Part shown: positions 9,549 through 20,624 of the stretch, piece after piece
Layout: each line of letters opens with the position of its first letter
Numbering within the stretch: the stretch's first letter is position 1
Source of the DNA: Diadophis punctatus similis
Taxonomy: Eukaryota; Chordata; Lepidosauria; Squamata; Dipsadidae
Assembly: GCA_023053685.1 (NCBI GenBank)
Contig: JALIGW010000026.1
Coordinates: 1,953,318-2,017,317, forward strand
Length of the DNA stretch: 64,000 nt
Direction: 5' to 3'
The notes under the pieces: model-generated
What the model saw: the letters and a program-made list of their open reading frames with translations, nothing else
Database searches by the model: none
What the model was told of the DNA's origin: nothing
Translations under genes and position numbers: made by a program

Positions 9549-9785
9549 CCTTCCTTCCTTCCTTCCTTCCTTCCTTCCTTCCTTCCTTCCTTCCTTCCTT
9601 CCTTCCTTCCTTCCTTCTTCCCTCCCTCCTTTCCTTCCTTCCTTCCTTCCTTCCTTCCAATAATTTTCTCTTTCAATCTTCTACGTTTTCTCCCTCCCTC
9701 CCTTCCTTCCCATAATGATTCTCTTCCAGTCTTTCCTATTTTCTCTCTCTTAATCCTCCCTCCCTCCCTCCCTCCTTTGCATTCC
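9549..9785. repeat. (CCTT)n / (CCCT)n polypyrimidine tract
   Basis: A nearly pure CCTT array at 9549-9657, then two shorter CCCT/CCTT blocks to about 9785 separated by mixed sequence. Confidence 0.95.
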
Positions 9786-9975
9786 CTTCCCCCCTTTGGT
9801 ATCCTCGGATTGTTGCTTTAAAACCCTTCAGTCACCATGTAAAACACGTATTTTAATTTTCCCCTGTTATTTATATGCAGTTTTTGGCCTGTGCCCTGTC
9901 TCCAGATTTTCATATTTTTTTTTCTGTCTTGAAGCTGATTTGTTTTTTTGTTCTCTGCTCTTCCCTCTCCTCGTT

Positions 9976-10102
<127 letters not shown>

Positions 10103-10361
10103 GGTATTTACATTTTAATTGTTTTCTTCTTTGAATAAACCAGCCAGGGAATATAATCAAAGGGTGCTATGAAAATATTTGTAAATAATATGGAAGAAAC
10201 AGATTTTTTGGGGGGTGGGGAAGGAAATCATTTCCAAGCCTGAGCATCTCACGTTTTTCCTTGTCTTCCAAGGTCCCCGTGTGCCTTGAACCCACAGCTT
10301 TTGCCTAATTAAAATTTTACAAAGACGAGGCAGCATCACTGATGGGTTCTTTGTAAAAACA

Positions 10362-10725
10362 CAGGTAATCCCGGACTTACAACCATTTGTTTAGTGACCA
10401 CTCACAGTTACAACAGCACTTGAAAAAAACGACTGATGATATCTTGCTTAGCAACAGAAAATAGCAATAGCAATAGCACTTAGACTTATATACCGCTTCA
10501 TAGTGCTTTACAGCCCTCTCTAAGCGGTTTACAGAGTTCAGCATATTGCCCCCAACAATCTGGGTCCTCATTTTACCCACCTCGGAAGGATGGAAGGCTG
10601 AGTCAACCTTGAGCCGGTGAGATTTGAACAGCTGAACTGCTGAACTAGCAGTAGCCTGCAGTGCTGCATTTAACCACTGCACCATCTTGGCTCTTCAAAT
10701 TTGGGTTCAATGGTGGTGGGAGGGC
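10362..10725 (-). mobile_element. Tigger-like element with an inserted SINE
   Basis: The left part (10362-10460) begins CAGGTAATCCCGGACTTAC and runs to CTTGCTTAGCAACAGAAA. It has lost most of its middle. The sequence resumes after the SINE with AAATTTGGGTTCAATGGTGG, which continues the same element. Confidence 0.7.
10461..10694 (-). mobile_element. tRNA-derived SINE with LINE2-like tail
   Basis: A close relative of the 7.9-kb copy. The tail repeat AGCAATAGCAATAGCACTTAG (antisense) is at the left and the tRNA-like head near 10680. It sits inside a Tigger-like element. Confidence 0.82.
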
Positions 10726-10853
10726 TCAATGCTGTAGAGAATTCTCTTTGGGATGTTCTCTGTCCAGGGGGCTGAATGCATCTGCTTATTCCTAACATTG
10801 TGAACCATGTTAGCTTAAATATTTATTTTAACCCACTGAAATTGTCTGGATCA

Positions 10854-11199
10854 CTCCAGATCAGGGGCCGGCAACCTTAAACACTCAAAGAGCCATTTGG
10901 ACCCGTTTCCCACAGAAAAGAAAACACCGGGAGCCACAAAACCCTTCCTGTGCCTGACTATTTCCTGAACGGCCACAGAACTAGTCGAATTAAACGTTCT
11001 GTTTTCTTCTGAAACTTTTCTTTTCTTGGATTTATCCATGGTTGGCCTACCAGGGGTCAAAAAGCTCAATAAATCGCGTGCCAGCGGGTATCACACATTG
11101 GTGGTTGTGACGCATATTTTGAGCGATGGAGCCGCAGCAGAGGAATCAAAGAGCCACATGCGGCTCCAGAGCCGCAGGTTGCTGACTCCTGCTCCAGAT
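10854..11199. mobile_element. hAT-type element (GGGGYCGGCAACC family) with 8-bp target duplication
   Basis: The element spans 10862-11191 (330 bp), from CAGGGGCCGGCAACCTTAAA to GCAGGTTGCTGACTCCTG. CTCCAGAT is duplicated exactly at 10854-10861 and 11192-11199. Long terminal phrases CAAAGAGCCA and GAATCAAAGAGCCACATG recall Charlie-like hAT elements. No transposase. Confidence 0.87.
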
Positions 11200-11338
11200 C
11201 CACCATGTCCTGCTTATGACTACCCAGTCTTGGAGACATCAGAAAGAAGAGGACACTAGTTGGCTTAGAGTTTATTGTGGCTCTATCCCATTCACATCTG
11301 AAAAAAGTCCTATGGGATGATGAGGTCCTTCTTTTGAG

Positions 11339-11971
11339 CCGAGTCCTTGGCTTATGACCACAGATTGAGCCTAATATTTTTGTTGCTATGCAGTTGTTGA
11401 GTGAATATCGCCCCCGTTTTACGACCTTTCTGGCCACGGTTGTTAAGCGAATCACCCCAGTTGTGAAGTTAGTAGCACGGTTGTTAAGTGAACCTGGCTT
11501 CCCCATTGACTTTGCTTCTAGTCGCTTAAGAGCCGAGGTGGTGCAGTGGTTAAAAGCAGCACTGCAACCTTCAGCTAACTGCTAGTTCAGCAGTTCAGCT
11601 GTTCAAATCTCACCAGGCTCAAGGTTGACTCACCCTTCCATCCTTCCGAGGTGGGTAAAATGAGGACCCAGATTGTTGGGGGCAATATGCTGAACTCTGT
11701 AAACCGCTTAGAGAGGGCTGTAAAAGCACTATGAAGCGGTATATAAGTCTAAGTGCTATTGCTATTGCTATTCTCGGAAGGTCCCAAAAGCTGATCACAC
11801 TTGCAATCATCATAAGTACATGCCAGTTGCCAAGACCCGAATTTTGATCACATGACCATGGGGATGCTGCAACGGACGTAAATGTGAAAAAAACAGTCGT
11901 AAGTCACTTTCTCGGTGCCGTTATACCTTTGAATCGTTGCTAAATGAATGGTTTTAACTAGATGATTACCT
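11339..11971 (+). mobile_element. Tigger-like element with an inserted SINE
   Basis: The left part runs from GAGTCCTTGGCTTATGACC to TTGACTTTGCTTCTAGTCG. The right part resumes at AAGGTCCCAAAAGCTGATC near 11777 and ends at GATGATTACCTGCAG. Both halves follow the family order. Confidence 0.8.
11528..11772 (+). mobile_element. tRNA-derived SINE with LINE2-like tail
   Basis: A full-length plus-strand copy: head GAGCCGAGGTGGTGCAGTGG, B-box-like GTTCAAATCTCACC, body CCGCTTAGAGAGGGCTG, and tail TAAGTGCTATTGCTATTGC. It is inserted in the Tigger-like element. Confidence 0.87.
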
Positions 11972-13581
11972 GCAGAAGGATGAGAGGAGCCCCTCACAAC
12001 TAAAATGGCTTCTCCTTTCAGGGGAACCAATAAACACTTGTTAAAACAGTGGAAAAAAATGTAGAATATTTTTTCCTGCATTGCACTAATTTCAAAGATC
12101 GGGTGTTAAATCTCTAGGGAACAATCTGGGGCAGCCGAGACCCCCATACTTCACACTTATTCCAGGAATGCTCCAGACCCCACCCCACCCTCCTAAGTTC
12201 CCTTCTCCCCCTGTGCTTTGCCACAGGAAAAATAGCATCATTTCCACCGCTATAAAAAAAATTCCCTCCCCTTCCTCGCCAAGATGTTTAAAATTAGCAC
12301 TGCATTCTAGAAGGTTTTTCTCCTTCCCCCAATATTAGTAATAAGTAAATGGAATAACTTAATAAACAGCGTTTACTAGGTAACCAATTTGCAAGCTCTG
12401 GGTTTGCTTGCTTGCTTGCTTGGCGCTGCCGTTGAGTAATTTCAGCCTCCTGTCTTAATAGTCTTCAAGAAAATCCATTTTCTTTACAGAGAGAAGTAGA
12501 CTTGCATCAATGTTCGCTAAGAGATCTACGTTGCATTGAACAATTTCACAGTTCCGTCTTGTCATTTCCAGGTAGGATACAGAAAAATGTGGCTTGAATC
12601 CCTGGAGAAGCATCATGTTAACCTAATATTCATCAGGTTATGAGGCTATAACTGGATGCTTGGAGTCTGTAGAATGAGGAGCCACATCTGTTAGCTCAAC
12701 TCCTTGGAGGAAAACGTACTCTATATAGTAAAATGCCTGACGGTCTCCATCCAATCTTTCTGTCTGGTCAGATTCCCTGATTCTCATTCTGCTAGAGTTC
12801 AGATCATTTGATACCCTGGATAAAATATTCAGTTATAGCCTCAGTAATTATAAGAACTTGGCACCAACAAGCTTTGGAAAATCTCCACTCAATTTGTGGG
12901 CAGAGAAAGTTGATAAAAGAATTTCTCCAAGGGAAGAAGATAAAGTTCTCCATCCGTTTCTCCCCCTTGGCCTGGACAGAAGCAGCAAGTTCTCAATGGG
13001 AACAGTTCCTTCTTGAGATCTTCTACTAAAGAGAAACTTGAGGAAACAATCGTGCCATGAAAATTAGGACAACCATCTCCGTCACATCACCTCACTTCCC
13101 CTCAAAAACCTTTCTCCAAAGTTCTCCTTGGAGAGAAGTGTCAACTTCTCATCCATCGTCTTGCAGGAGAACTAATGGAGGACAGCCAAACCCATAAGAT
13201 GATTTATTTGCCTGGGAGAAACTCAGCTTCTTCAGAAAATACCATAGATGCCACGTGGAAATGAATAAAGCCTTCCCAGTCCTTGGATTCATCTCCGATG
13301 AATTAAGAAGCACATCTGGACCAAGCTGATGTTCTTCTGCAGCTTCAACTGGCTATCGAAGGGAACTTCCGGGTGAAGGCCATGACCCATGGTGGGCCTT
13401 ATCTGAACTTCTTTTTCCACCTCTCCAGTTCCTTGCCTTGAAGGTAGGCCACCCTTATGCTGTTTTACTTTTTTCTTGGTGACCAAACTTTCTAAGATCT
13501 GGGTTATGGGTTTTGTGTGTGTGCGGAGAAGTACATCCAAAGAATATGGTGCCCACATGCATTTGGAAGAGGTGGATGAAG
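11972..13581. other. no recognisable feature
   Basis: The longest repeat-poor stretch left of the FIBCD1 exon. It holds only a small (CTTG)n run near 12404-12422 and C-rich patches. A minus frame at 13289-13558 is open for 89 codons but shows no fibrinogen-domain motif. Confidence 0.35.
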
Positions 13582-13799
13582 CCTTAAATCAGTGGTGAAA
13601 TCCAAATTTTTTTACTACCGGTTCTGTGGGCGTGGCTTGGTGGGCGTGGCAGGGGAAGGATATTGCAAAATCCACATTCCCTCCCCACTCTGGGGCCAGC
13701 CAGAGGTGGTATTTGCCGGTTCTCCAAACTACACAAAATTTCCGCTACCGGTTCTCCAGAACCTGTCAGAACCTGCTGGATTTCACCCCTGGCTTAAAT
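13582..13799. mobile_element. hAT-type element (CAGTGGTGAAATCC family)
   Basis: The element spans 13590-13791 with inverted ends CAGTGGTGAAATCC and GGATTTCACCCCTG. The flanks CCTTAAAT and GCTTAAAT differ at one of eight bases, an aged target duplication. ACCGGTTCT blocks and GGGCGTGGC repeats lie inside. A relative is at 52.3 kb. Confidence 0.82.
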
Positions 13800-14020
13800 A
13801 GCTTTTTCTCTCCCAAGGCAAGAGACGACAACTCCTTGGCACTCAAGAAAAGCAAAACTCAGAACCTCTTTCTGCATTTTTGAGACTCTCTCCACATACA
13901 TTCAAAAAATCTCTGCCAAATAAGACTTTTCCGATTCGGTGGCACCATTTTGCAAACATATAGTAAATTAAGGGTGCATTTTCTGTTTTCCCACTCCCTA
14001 TACATAGAGAACCTCTTACA
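13800..14020. other. no recognisable feature
   Basis: A short unrecognised stretch. Confidence 0.3.
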
Positions 14021-14022
14021 TA

Positions 14023-14512
14023 CAGGTCTTCCTACGGTAGATTTTATGACCACATTTTTCCATTGCAAAGCAAGGCGGTTGTTAAGCGAGTGGCACCCAG
14101 TTTTACAAAATCCCTCGCCACAGTTGTTGAGCGAATTACTGCAGTTGCTAAGTTAGTGACATGGCTGTTAAGTGAATCCGGGTTCCCCGTTAGGAGGTTG
14201 CAAAAAGTTGATCACATGACCCGGGACACTGCAATTGGAAGGGACCTCGGAGGTCTTCTAGCCCAACCCCCTGCTTAGGCAGGAAACCCTACACCACTTC
14301 AGACAAATGGTTATCCAACATCTTCTTAAAACTTCCAGTGTTGGAGCATTCACAACTTCTGCAGGCAAGTTGTTCCACTGATCAATTGTTCTCTCTGTCA
14401 GGAAATTTCTCCTTAGTTCTAAGTTGCTTCTCTCCTTGATTAGTTTCCACCCATTGCTTCTTGTCTTTAGAACTGTCACTAAACAAATGGTTGTAAGTTA
14501 AGGACTGCCTGA
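14023..14512 (+). mobile_element. Tigger-like element interrupted by a CR1 copy
   Basis: It starts beside TA with CAGGTCTTCCTACGG and follows the family order to GACCCGGGACACTGCAA near 14233. It resumes at ACTGTCACTAAACAAATGG near 14472 and ends AAGGACTGCCTG at 14511. Confidence 0.78.
14234..14471 (-). mobile_element. CR1 LINE 3' end inside a Tigger-like element
   Basis: An antisense CR1 3' end: TTGGAAGGGACCTCGGAGG, then the reverse complement of the LEVLRR/NQWNNLP/RRNFL coding region, up to TTGCTTCTTGTC. Its minus-strand frame 14258-14479 is still open. Confidence 0.85.
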
Positions 14513-14515
14513 CCT

Positions 14516-15342
14516 GGAGCGTATCTATGCCTTCCAGAAATTAATTGCACCTTAAACTCAACCCTGACTTTGTACAACACCGCGAACCAAGTTGGCTTGT
14601 TTAATTCTAGTCATGCAGGTGGATTCTCTCATTCACATAAATGTCAAAACATGCCCCAAAAATGTCCCCGCTATTTTTAAAAAATTTGACTCTCACAACC
14701 TTTTCCACAGCCGTAAAACGTTGTTTCTCACGTACATTAACATCGTTAATGGTGGACAACAAAGGATGTAGACCAAGGTTTAAAAGGTTATTTGCCAACT
14801 GGGCCTGGCCTGCTGGATGTCTATATTTTATTTCAGCGCCACCTGCTACGAGTTGGCACATGTTTGCATTTCTCTGGTTGGAATTTATTGTCTCGGCTTT
14901 ACGAGGGCAGGCAAGCAAGATCTTGACTAAGAACCTGCTCTTCGCTGGTGGACGGCTGTGCGCGTGGGCAGCTTTGACTGCGTGACACAAAATCCGTGGC
15001 ATGCGTGCATTAGGTTCCCCTTGCCTCCCTTCGTATCTGTAGGTTGCCTGACCATTACGTTATCTGCTATTTAGCAACCTGTGCACAGACACACATTTTA
15101 GGGAGAGAATTTGGGGGTCTTTTCTTACAGAGATAAAAGCAGAAACATCTTTGGCAGCTGCTGGTTCTGCCAAAGGCCCTGCGCACACATGTGCCAGGCT
15201 ATACCCAGAGGTGGCAAGGAACGATCCTAGCTCTTTAAGGATTGAACTGCTCCAGGAGATCTGTCTGACTTAAAAGTATCAGGCGGGTGGGCCCCGTGCA
15301 GACAATCCAGAGGGAGGCATTATTCTGCTGAAGCTGCCAGTT
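14516..15342. other. no recognisable feature
   Basis: Overlapping open frames of about 115-130 codons occur on opposite strands at 14607-15002. Neither resembles a known protein, and mutual overlap argues against both being coding. Confidence 0.35.
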
Positions 15343-15923
15343 TGGGTCTGGTGGTGAACGCACCAGGCTAGAAAGCGGGAGATGTGAGTTCTAGTCCTGC
15401 CTTAGGCATAAAAACCAGCTGGGTGACTTTGTACCAATCACCAGGAGTTGGTGAGTTCTAGTCCCCCCTTAGGCATAAAAGTTGGCTGGGTGACTTTGGG
15501 CCAATCACCAGGAGACGGTGAGTTCTAGTCCCACCTTAGCCATGAAAGTCACTGAGTGAGTTTGAACTAATCACCAGGAGACTGTGAGTTCTAGTCCTGC
15601 CTTAGGCATGAAAGCCAGCTGGGTGACTTTGGACCAATCACCAGGAGACGGTGAGTTCTAGTCCCGCCTTAGGCATGAAAGCCAGCTGGGTGACTTTGGA
15701 CCAATCACCAGGAGATGGTGAGTTCTAGTCCTGCCTAGCCATGAAAGTCAGCTGGTTGACTTTCGGCCAGTCCCCCTGCCTCAGCCAAATGCACCTCACA
15801 GGGTTGTTGTTATGGAGAAAATAGGAGGAGGAGGAAGGAGTATTAGATACATTTGCCACCTTGAGTTATTCGTAAAAATAATAAAGGAGGGATACCAATT
15901 GAATAAAATAAATAAAATAAAAG
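15343..15923 (+). mobile_element. tRNA-derived SINE with six amplified internal units
   Basis: The head GGTCTGGTGGTGAACGCACC is followed by six tandem units of about 67 bp. Each starts GTGAGTTCTAGTCC (a B-box-like segment) and ends CCAATCACCAGGAG. Then come the usual single-copy body (CTCACAGGGTTGTTGTTATG, CACCTTGAGTTATT) and an (AATAA)n tail. Units begin near 15386, 15453, 15519, 15586, 15652 and 15719. Confidence 0.8.
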
Positions 15924-16249
15924 ATAGGTATGTTTTTCAAACAGATGTGGTGGAAGACTGAGCAAACAAGCGGCTTGAGCTAGCTGGCATTTGGGTTCCT
16001 GCCTCCCCATTTTTCCTTCCTCTTCCTGAGTCACAGAGAGGAAACAAAATCTGAGATGGCATTCTGTCTGTAAACAAATAAACTAAATAATTCAAGGCAC
16101 ATTTGCCAACCGTCAGCCACACAGGTTCCCAGCTGGTCCCTTGGGGAGGGGGGGGAGAAAGGGAGGGCAAAGAAGTCATCCAGAGACTGGGCGCAAGCCA
16201 ACCCAGATCTCTTACCAAAGGATGGAGAAGGAATCCGAGAGGGCGAAAG
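15924..16249. other. spacer between two inverted SINEs
   Basis: Unrecognised sequence of about 300 bp with a G run at 16148-16157. The SINEs on either side point away from their amplified units toward it, tail to tail. Confidence 0.4.
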
Positions 16250-16948
16250 GGCGGCTTTTATTTATTTTGTATCCCGCCTTTTGTTATTTTTTTAAAAAAA
16301 TATAAATAGCTCAAGGTGGCAAACCCACCTTCCTCCTCCTGTCTTCCCCACAGCAACAACCCTGTGAGGTGGGTTGGGCTGAGAGAGAGGCACTGACTCA
16401 AAGTCACCCAGCTGGCTTTCATGCCTAAGGCAGGACTAGAACTCACTGTCACCTAGCGATTGGCAGAAAGTCACCCAACTGGCTTTCATGCTTATGGAGG
16501 GACTAGAACTCACCATCACCTAGCGATTGGCAGAAGGTCATCCAGCTGGCTTTCATGCTTATGGAGGGACTAGAACTCACCATCACCTAGCGATTGGCAG
16601 AAGGTCACCCAGCTGGCTTTCATGCTTATGGAAGGACTAGAACTCACTGTCACCTAGCGATTGGCAGAAAGTCACCCAACTGGCTTTCATGCTTATGGAG
16701 GGACTAGAACTCACCATCACCTAGCGATTGGCAGAAGGTCACCCAGCTGGCTTTCATGCTTATGGAAGGACTAGAACTCACTATCACCTAGCGATTGGCA
16801 GAAGGTCACCCAGCTGGCTTTCATGCCTAAGGCGGGACTAGAACTCACCATCACCTAGCGATTGACCCAAATTCACCCAGTTGGCTTTCCTGGATAAGGC
16901 AATACTAGAACTCCCGCTTTCTTGCCTGGTGCCTCTTAAGCACTGGAG
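16250..16948 (-). mobile_element. tRNA-derived SINE with about eight amplified internal units
   Basis: The antisense tail and body (TATCCCGCCTTTTGTTATT, CTCAAGGTGGCAAACC, AACCCTGTGAGGTGGGTTG) are followed by about eight units of 60-66 bp containing GGACTAGAACTCACCATC and CCAGCTGGCTTTCATGC. Two unit types, with AAGGCAGG or TTATGGAGG, alternate in blocks, which shows local block duplication. Confidence 0.82.
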
Positions 16949-17049
16949 CCAACTGGCTGTCTACCCAGTTCTCTCCTCTGCTTTCTGCAGCCTTCCTCTT
17001 GCAAACGCTCACCTGTTTCCACAATGCTGGGGGCTGTGCAACTCCCCCC

Positions 17050-18200
17050 CCCTCACAAATCCCCAGCTCTTCATCCTCCTCTCCAATGGACAGCAGAAGG
17101 CTGGGCGAACCTCCGAGGGTCAACAGCCTTCCTAGTTTTTTTGGGGGGGGGGGGTTATTTTTAATTGCCCCTCCTCTTCCCCACCGCCACCCCATGGCAG
17201 GAGGGCTTCAACAGGAGGCTGAAAAGTTGTGGGGGTTAGGGGTCGGGGAGGGCTTGAAAGGGACATCTCCGGGGGGGGGGTCCCGTCCTTTCAAAATCGC
17301 CTCTTCGGCTTTGGGTCTTCCAGGCTGCAAACCGACCCCCAACCCCTCTTTAACCCCTCTCCCCCGCCCCCCCCAAACGGACCGCCCCACACATTCAGGT
17401 GGCCGTCTGAAGGGCGACTAATCCAGGTGTTGAAAAACGCCGCGGGGGTCTCTCTCTACCTTTGGAGCTGGGGCGCTTTCCTGCACCAACTCCGCGCCTT
17501 CTCTTGATGGCTCAGCGCCCTCCTGGCTTCTTCCTTCCTCCCTCCCCCCCCTTCCCCAAATCCCTCTGTCCCCCCCACCCCCAGAAAGCCGGACGGTGCC
17601 TACCTGCGATTTCTCCTGGGCTCCGTCTTCCAGCTGTGCCGATCTCCCCACATTTTTCCAGCGTTCGTTGACCATCTTTGGTTAGGAAAAAAAAGCGGGG
17701 GGGGGGTTCGGGGTTGGCGAAAGAAGGCGACTCTCCAGCAAGGAGGGTCTCCCTCTGCCCGGCTCCGAGGGGTCCCCCCCAAAAAAACCAAAAACGACGA
17801 GGATCCGGGAGGCCAAGAGTTCCCCAATGGGGTGCCGTCTCCTCCAACCGGTGGGGAAAGGCAGAATCCGCTCAGCTCCGAAGGTGTAACGTCCCTTGGC
17901 TTAGCAGCTCCCTTGCAAGCCGGCTCTCTCCCGTCTTCCTCGCTCGCGTGGAGATGGGGAGGGGGCAGCGGGGACGGAGAGGGTCGCGCGCCGCTTTTGA
18001 AAGAAACACGCAGGCTGGCACTCGCCGCCGCGACGTCCACGCCAGGCTGCACCTGGACACGGGTGTTCCCTCCTGTCTCTGGGTTTGCGCGGCGCACGAA
18101 AACCAGGGACTCGCCAAGGTGGTTGGGTTGGGTTGGGTTGGGCTGCTGACCCCACGTGTGAAATGCTTCCCCCTCGTCCGTCACCTTTAGTGCGTGTTCT
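17050..18200. promoter_or_regulatory. CpG island / probable FIBCD1 promoter
   Basis: The stretch is visibly GC-rich and keeps many CG dinucleotides (dense around 17370-17460 and 17930-18070), unlike the AT-rich, CpG-poor repeats around it. It brackets the FIBCD1 exon, and the part right of 17675 is upstream of the start codon. No TATA box is apparent, as is usual for CpG-island promoters. Long G runs occur at about 17143-17154, 17271-17280 and 17697-17706, with several C runs. The exact transcription start cannot be read from sequence alone. Confidence 0.6.
17604..17675 (-). CDS. FIBCD1: FIBCD1 first coding exon (24 codons)
   Basis: FIBCD1 is a type II membrane protein with a short cytoplasmic tail, one membrane segment, a coiled coil and a C-terminal fibrinogen-like domain that binds acetyl groups such as those of chitin. 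Seen here: on the minus strand an ATG in strong context (A at -3, G at +4) opens a frame that starts MVNERWK, continues with AQLED and ends KSQ. A CAG/GTAGGC splice donor follows at once, in phase 0. From memory the human protein starts MVNDRWK, also has AQLED, and reaches its membrane segment soon after residue 24, so length and motifs fit. The exon encodes only the cytoplasmic tail. The membrane, coiled-coil and fibrinogen parts would lie in later exons at lower coordinates, and I did not find them. An AG precedes the ATG after a pyrimidine run, so this could instead be exon 2 with an upstream untranslated exon. Identification is from recall of the N-terminus, not an alignment. Confidence 0.78.
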
Positions 18201-18459
18201 TCACGCGGACCAAGTTGAAGGAGCCTGGTGGGTGACTGAAGGCATCTGCTGGGCTTGCTCTGGTTGATGTGGTTGGGTGAAGAACAGCCAGGCTGATGGA
18301 CACCCTTGAAGAGAAGGTTCTCCTCCAAGGCTTTGGGGAGAATCTGGCTGGGTTTCCTTGCTGGTGGGAAAGGCAGAGATGGATTTTGGCTGGAAGCAGA
18401 GGAGGTGTGAAAGGAGCCTCCCCGGGGGTGGGGTGGGTTGTGCGTGGCTATATTAAGTG

Positions 18460-19005
<546 letters not shown>

Positions 19006-19050
19006 TATTTCTGAAAGCAAATAAAAACATTTTTGTTCTTTTGGCATAGA

Positions 19051-19077
19051 AGATGTTTCTTCTTCTTCTTCTTCTTC

Positions 19078-19134
<57 letters not shown>

Positions 19135-19262
19135 TTTTCCTCCTCCTCCTCCTTCCACCCAACTCTTGGGACTATCCTTCCTTCCTTCCTTCCTTCCTTC
19201 CTTTTCCTCCTCCTCCTCTCCTCTTTTTAGTTCTTCCTCCTCCACCTCCAATTCAATCCCAA
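19051..19262. repeat. compound (TTC)n(ATC)n(TCC)n(CCTT)n microsatellite
   Basis: TTC at 19054-19080, ATC at about 19081-19134 (about 18 repeats), TCC around 19137-19153 and 19207-19220, and CCTT around 19176-19203. The tract is almost wholly pyrimidine apart from the ATC block. Confidence 0.95.
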
Positions 19263-19423
19263 CTCAATAAAACTTAATTCAATAAAAGTTGGCCTCTTCC
19301 TGTGGACCCCATAGGGCAGGTTTTGTGGGTTGAGCAGAGCCCTCAACCTGGTAAGAGAGGGGATCATCCTGGCATTTCAAACATCTAACGTGGGATTTGC
19401 CACAATAAGGATTCATTACATTC
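19263..19423. other. no recognisable feature
   Basis: A short unrecognised segment between microsatellites and AT-rich DNA. Confidence 0.3.
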
Positions 19424-19830
19424 TTTTTTAAAAAACTTTTTTTAATTTTATCTCCATAACTCCATGCATAAATCAATATACCTTAAAATATTACAATAAA
19501 ATACATAGTTGTACATTTTTATCATCATTCAAATTCTTTATATATAACATTTTATTCCAGGTATATATTACTGAAATAATACTGCTTCCCTCCCTCCCAA
19601 AAAGAAAAAAAATCTAATTTTGTCTTCTGGGATCTCCACCAATTAGTTTCAAAAAATTTCCCCCAAATTAACCGCTATTAGCTTAATTTACCAAGATAGT
19701 TATTATTTCTCCTGCCTCTTAATTTTAAGCCATATTGCTTCCTCACCTTTCTTAATCTCTTTATTCATCATTTGTTTTTCTTATCCCCTATTTTATCATT
19801 ACATTCAAATTGCATCGAGACAATGTACGC
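19424..19830 (-). mobile_element. possible L1 3' untranslated fragment
   Basis: It starts with a T-rich run and continues AT-rich with short phrases similar in style to the antisense L1 3' ends at 24.2 and 39.9 kb (ATACATAGTTGTACATTTTT). No coding remnant is seen, so this is weak. Confidence 0.3.
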
Positions 19831-19967
19831 AAACTAGGTTAACAAAGCCTTGGTTTTATATAGCTTGTAAATGCTTGATGGAGTAAACCATACTTAGGTA
19901 TCAACTGATGATCTCGTTCATCAACATACAAGGCAAAGATGGGTTCTGACAATACTCTGAAGTTCTA

Positions 19968-20355
19968 TAGGTAGTCCTTGACTTACGACCACAACGGAGC
20001 CAAAAGTTCTGTCACTAAGTGAGACATTTGTTAAGTGTGCTTTCCCCCATTCAACGACCTTTCTAGCCACCGTTGTTAAATGAATCACGGCAATTGTTAA
20101 GTTAGTCAGGCAGTCGTTAAGCGAATCTGGTTTCCCCCTTGACTTTGCTTGTCGGAAGGTCGCAAAATGGAATCGTATGACCAGTGCGACCGTCATGAAT
20201 TCGAGTCGGTTGCCAAGCGTCTGACTTTGGATCGGGTGACCCCCTAAGGCTGCTGGAACGGTCCTAAGTGTGAAACATAAGTCCCTTTTCCCCCGGTGCC
20301 GTTGAAACTTCAAACGGTCACTAAACAAACTGTCATTAAGTTGAGGACTGCCTCT
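19968..20355 (+). mobile_element. Tigger-like element, nearly complete
   Basis: It begins TAGGTAGTCCTTGACTTACG beside TA and ends TTGAGGACTGCCTCTA. The interior motifs are all in order, including GTTAAGCGAATCTGG and ATCGGGTGACC. Confidence 0.82.
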
Positions 20356-20480
20356 ACTCAACCCATTTTTAACTGAGATTTGCCTGGACTGTGACTAGTC
20401 ACGGTGTCAGATTCTAATTCTGGGGGGGAGGGGTGGGATGAGAATTAGAAACTCTTACACAAGGCCTCTTACACAAGAGT

Positions 20481-20624
20481 AAAGCAGTGTTTCCCAACCT
20501 TGGCAACTTGAAGATGTCTGGACTTCAACTCCCAGAATTCCCCAGCCAGCGAATGCTGGCTGGGGAATTCTGGGAGTTGAAGTCCAGACATCTTCAAGTT
20601 GCCAAGGTTGGGAAACACTGCTTT
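20481..20624. mobile_element. perfect 70-bp-arm palindrome (foldback MITE)
   Basis: Arms 20481-20550 and 20555-20624 are exact reverse complements with a 4-base loop, GAAT. Inside AAAG/CTTT the ends read CAGTGTTTCCCAACC, as in hAT-like squamate MITEs. No 8-bp direct duplication is visible at the edges. A decayed relative lies at 29.63 kb. Confidence 0.9.

Noticed and set aside
12800..13560. Possible second FIBCD1 exon on the minus strand
   Set aside because: No hydrophobic membrane segment and no fibrinogen-domain motif in any frame.
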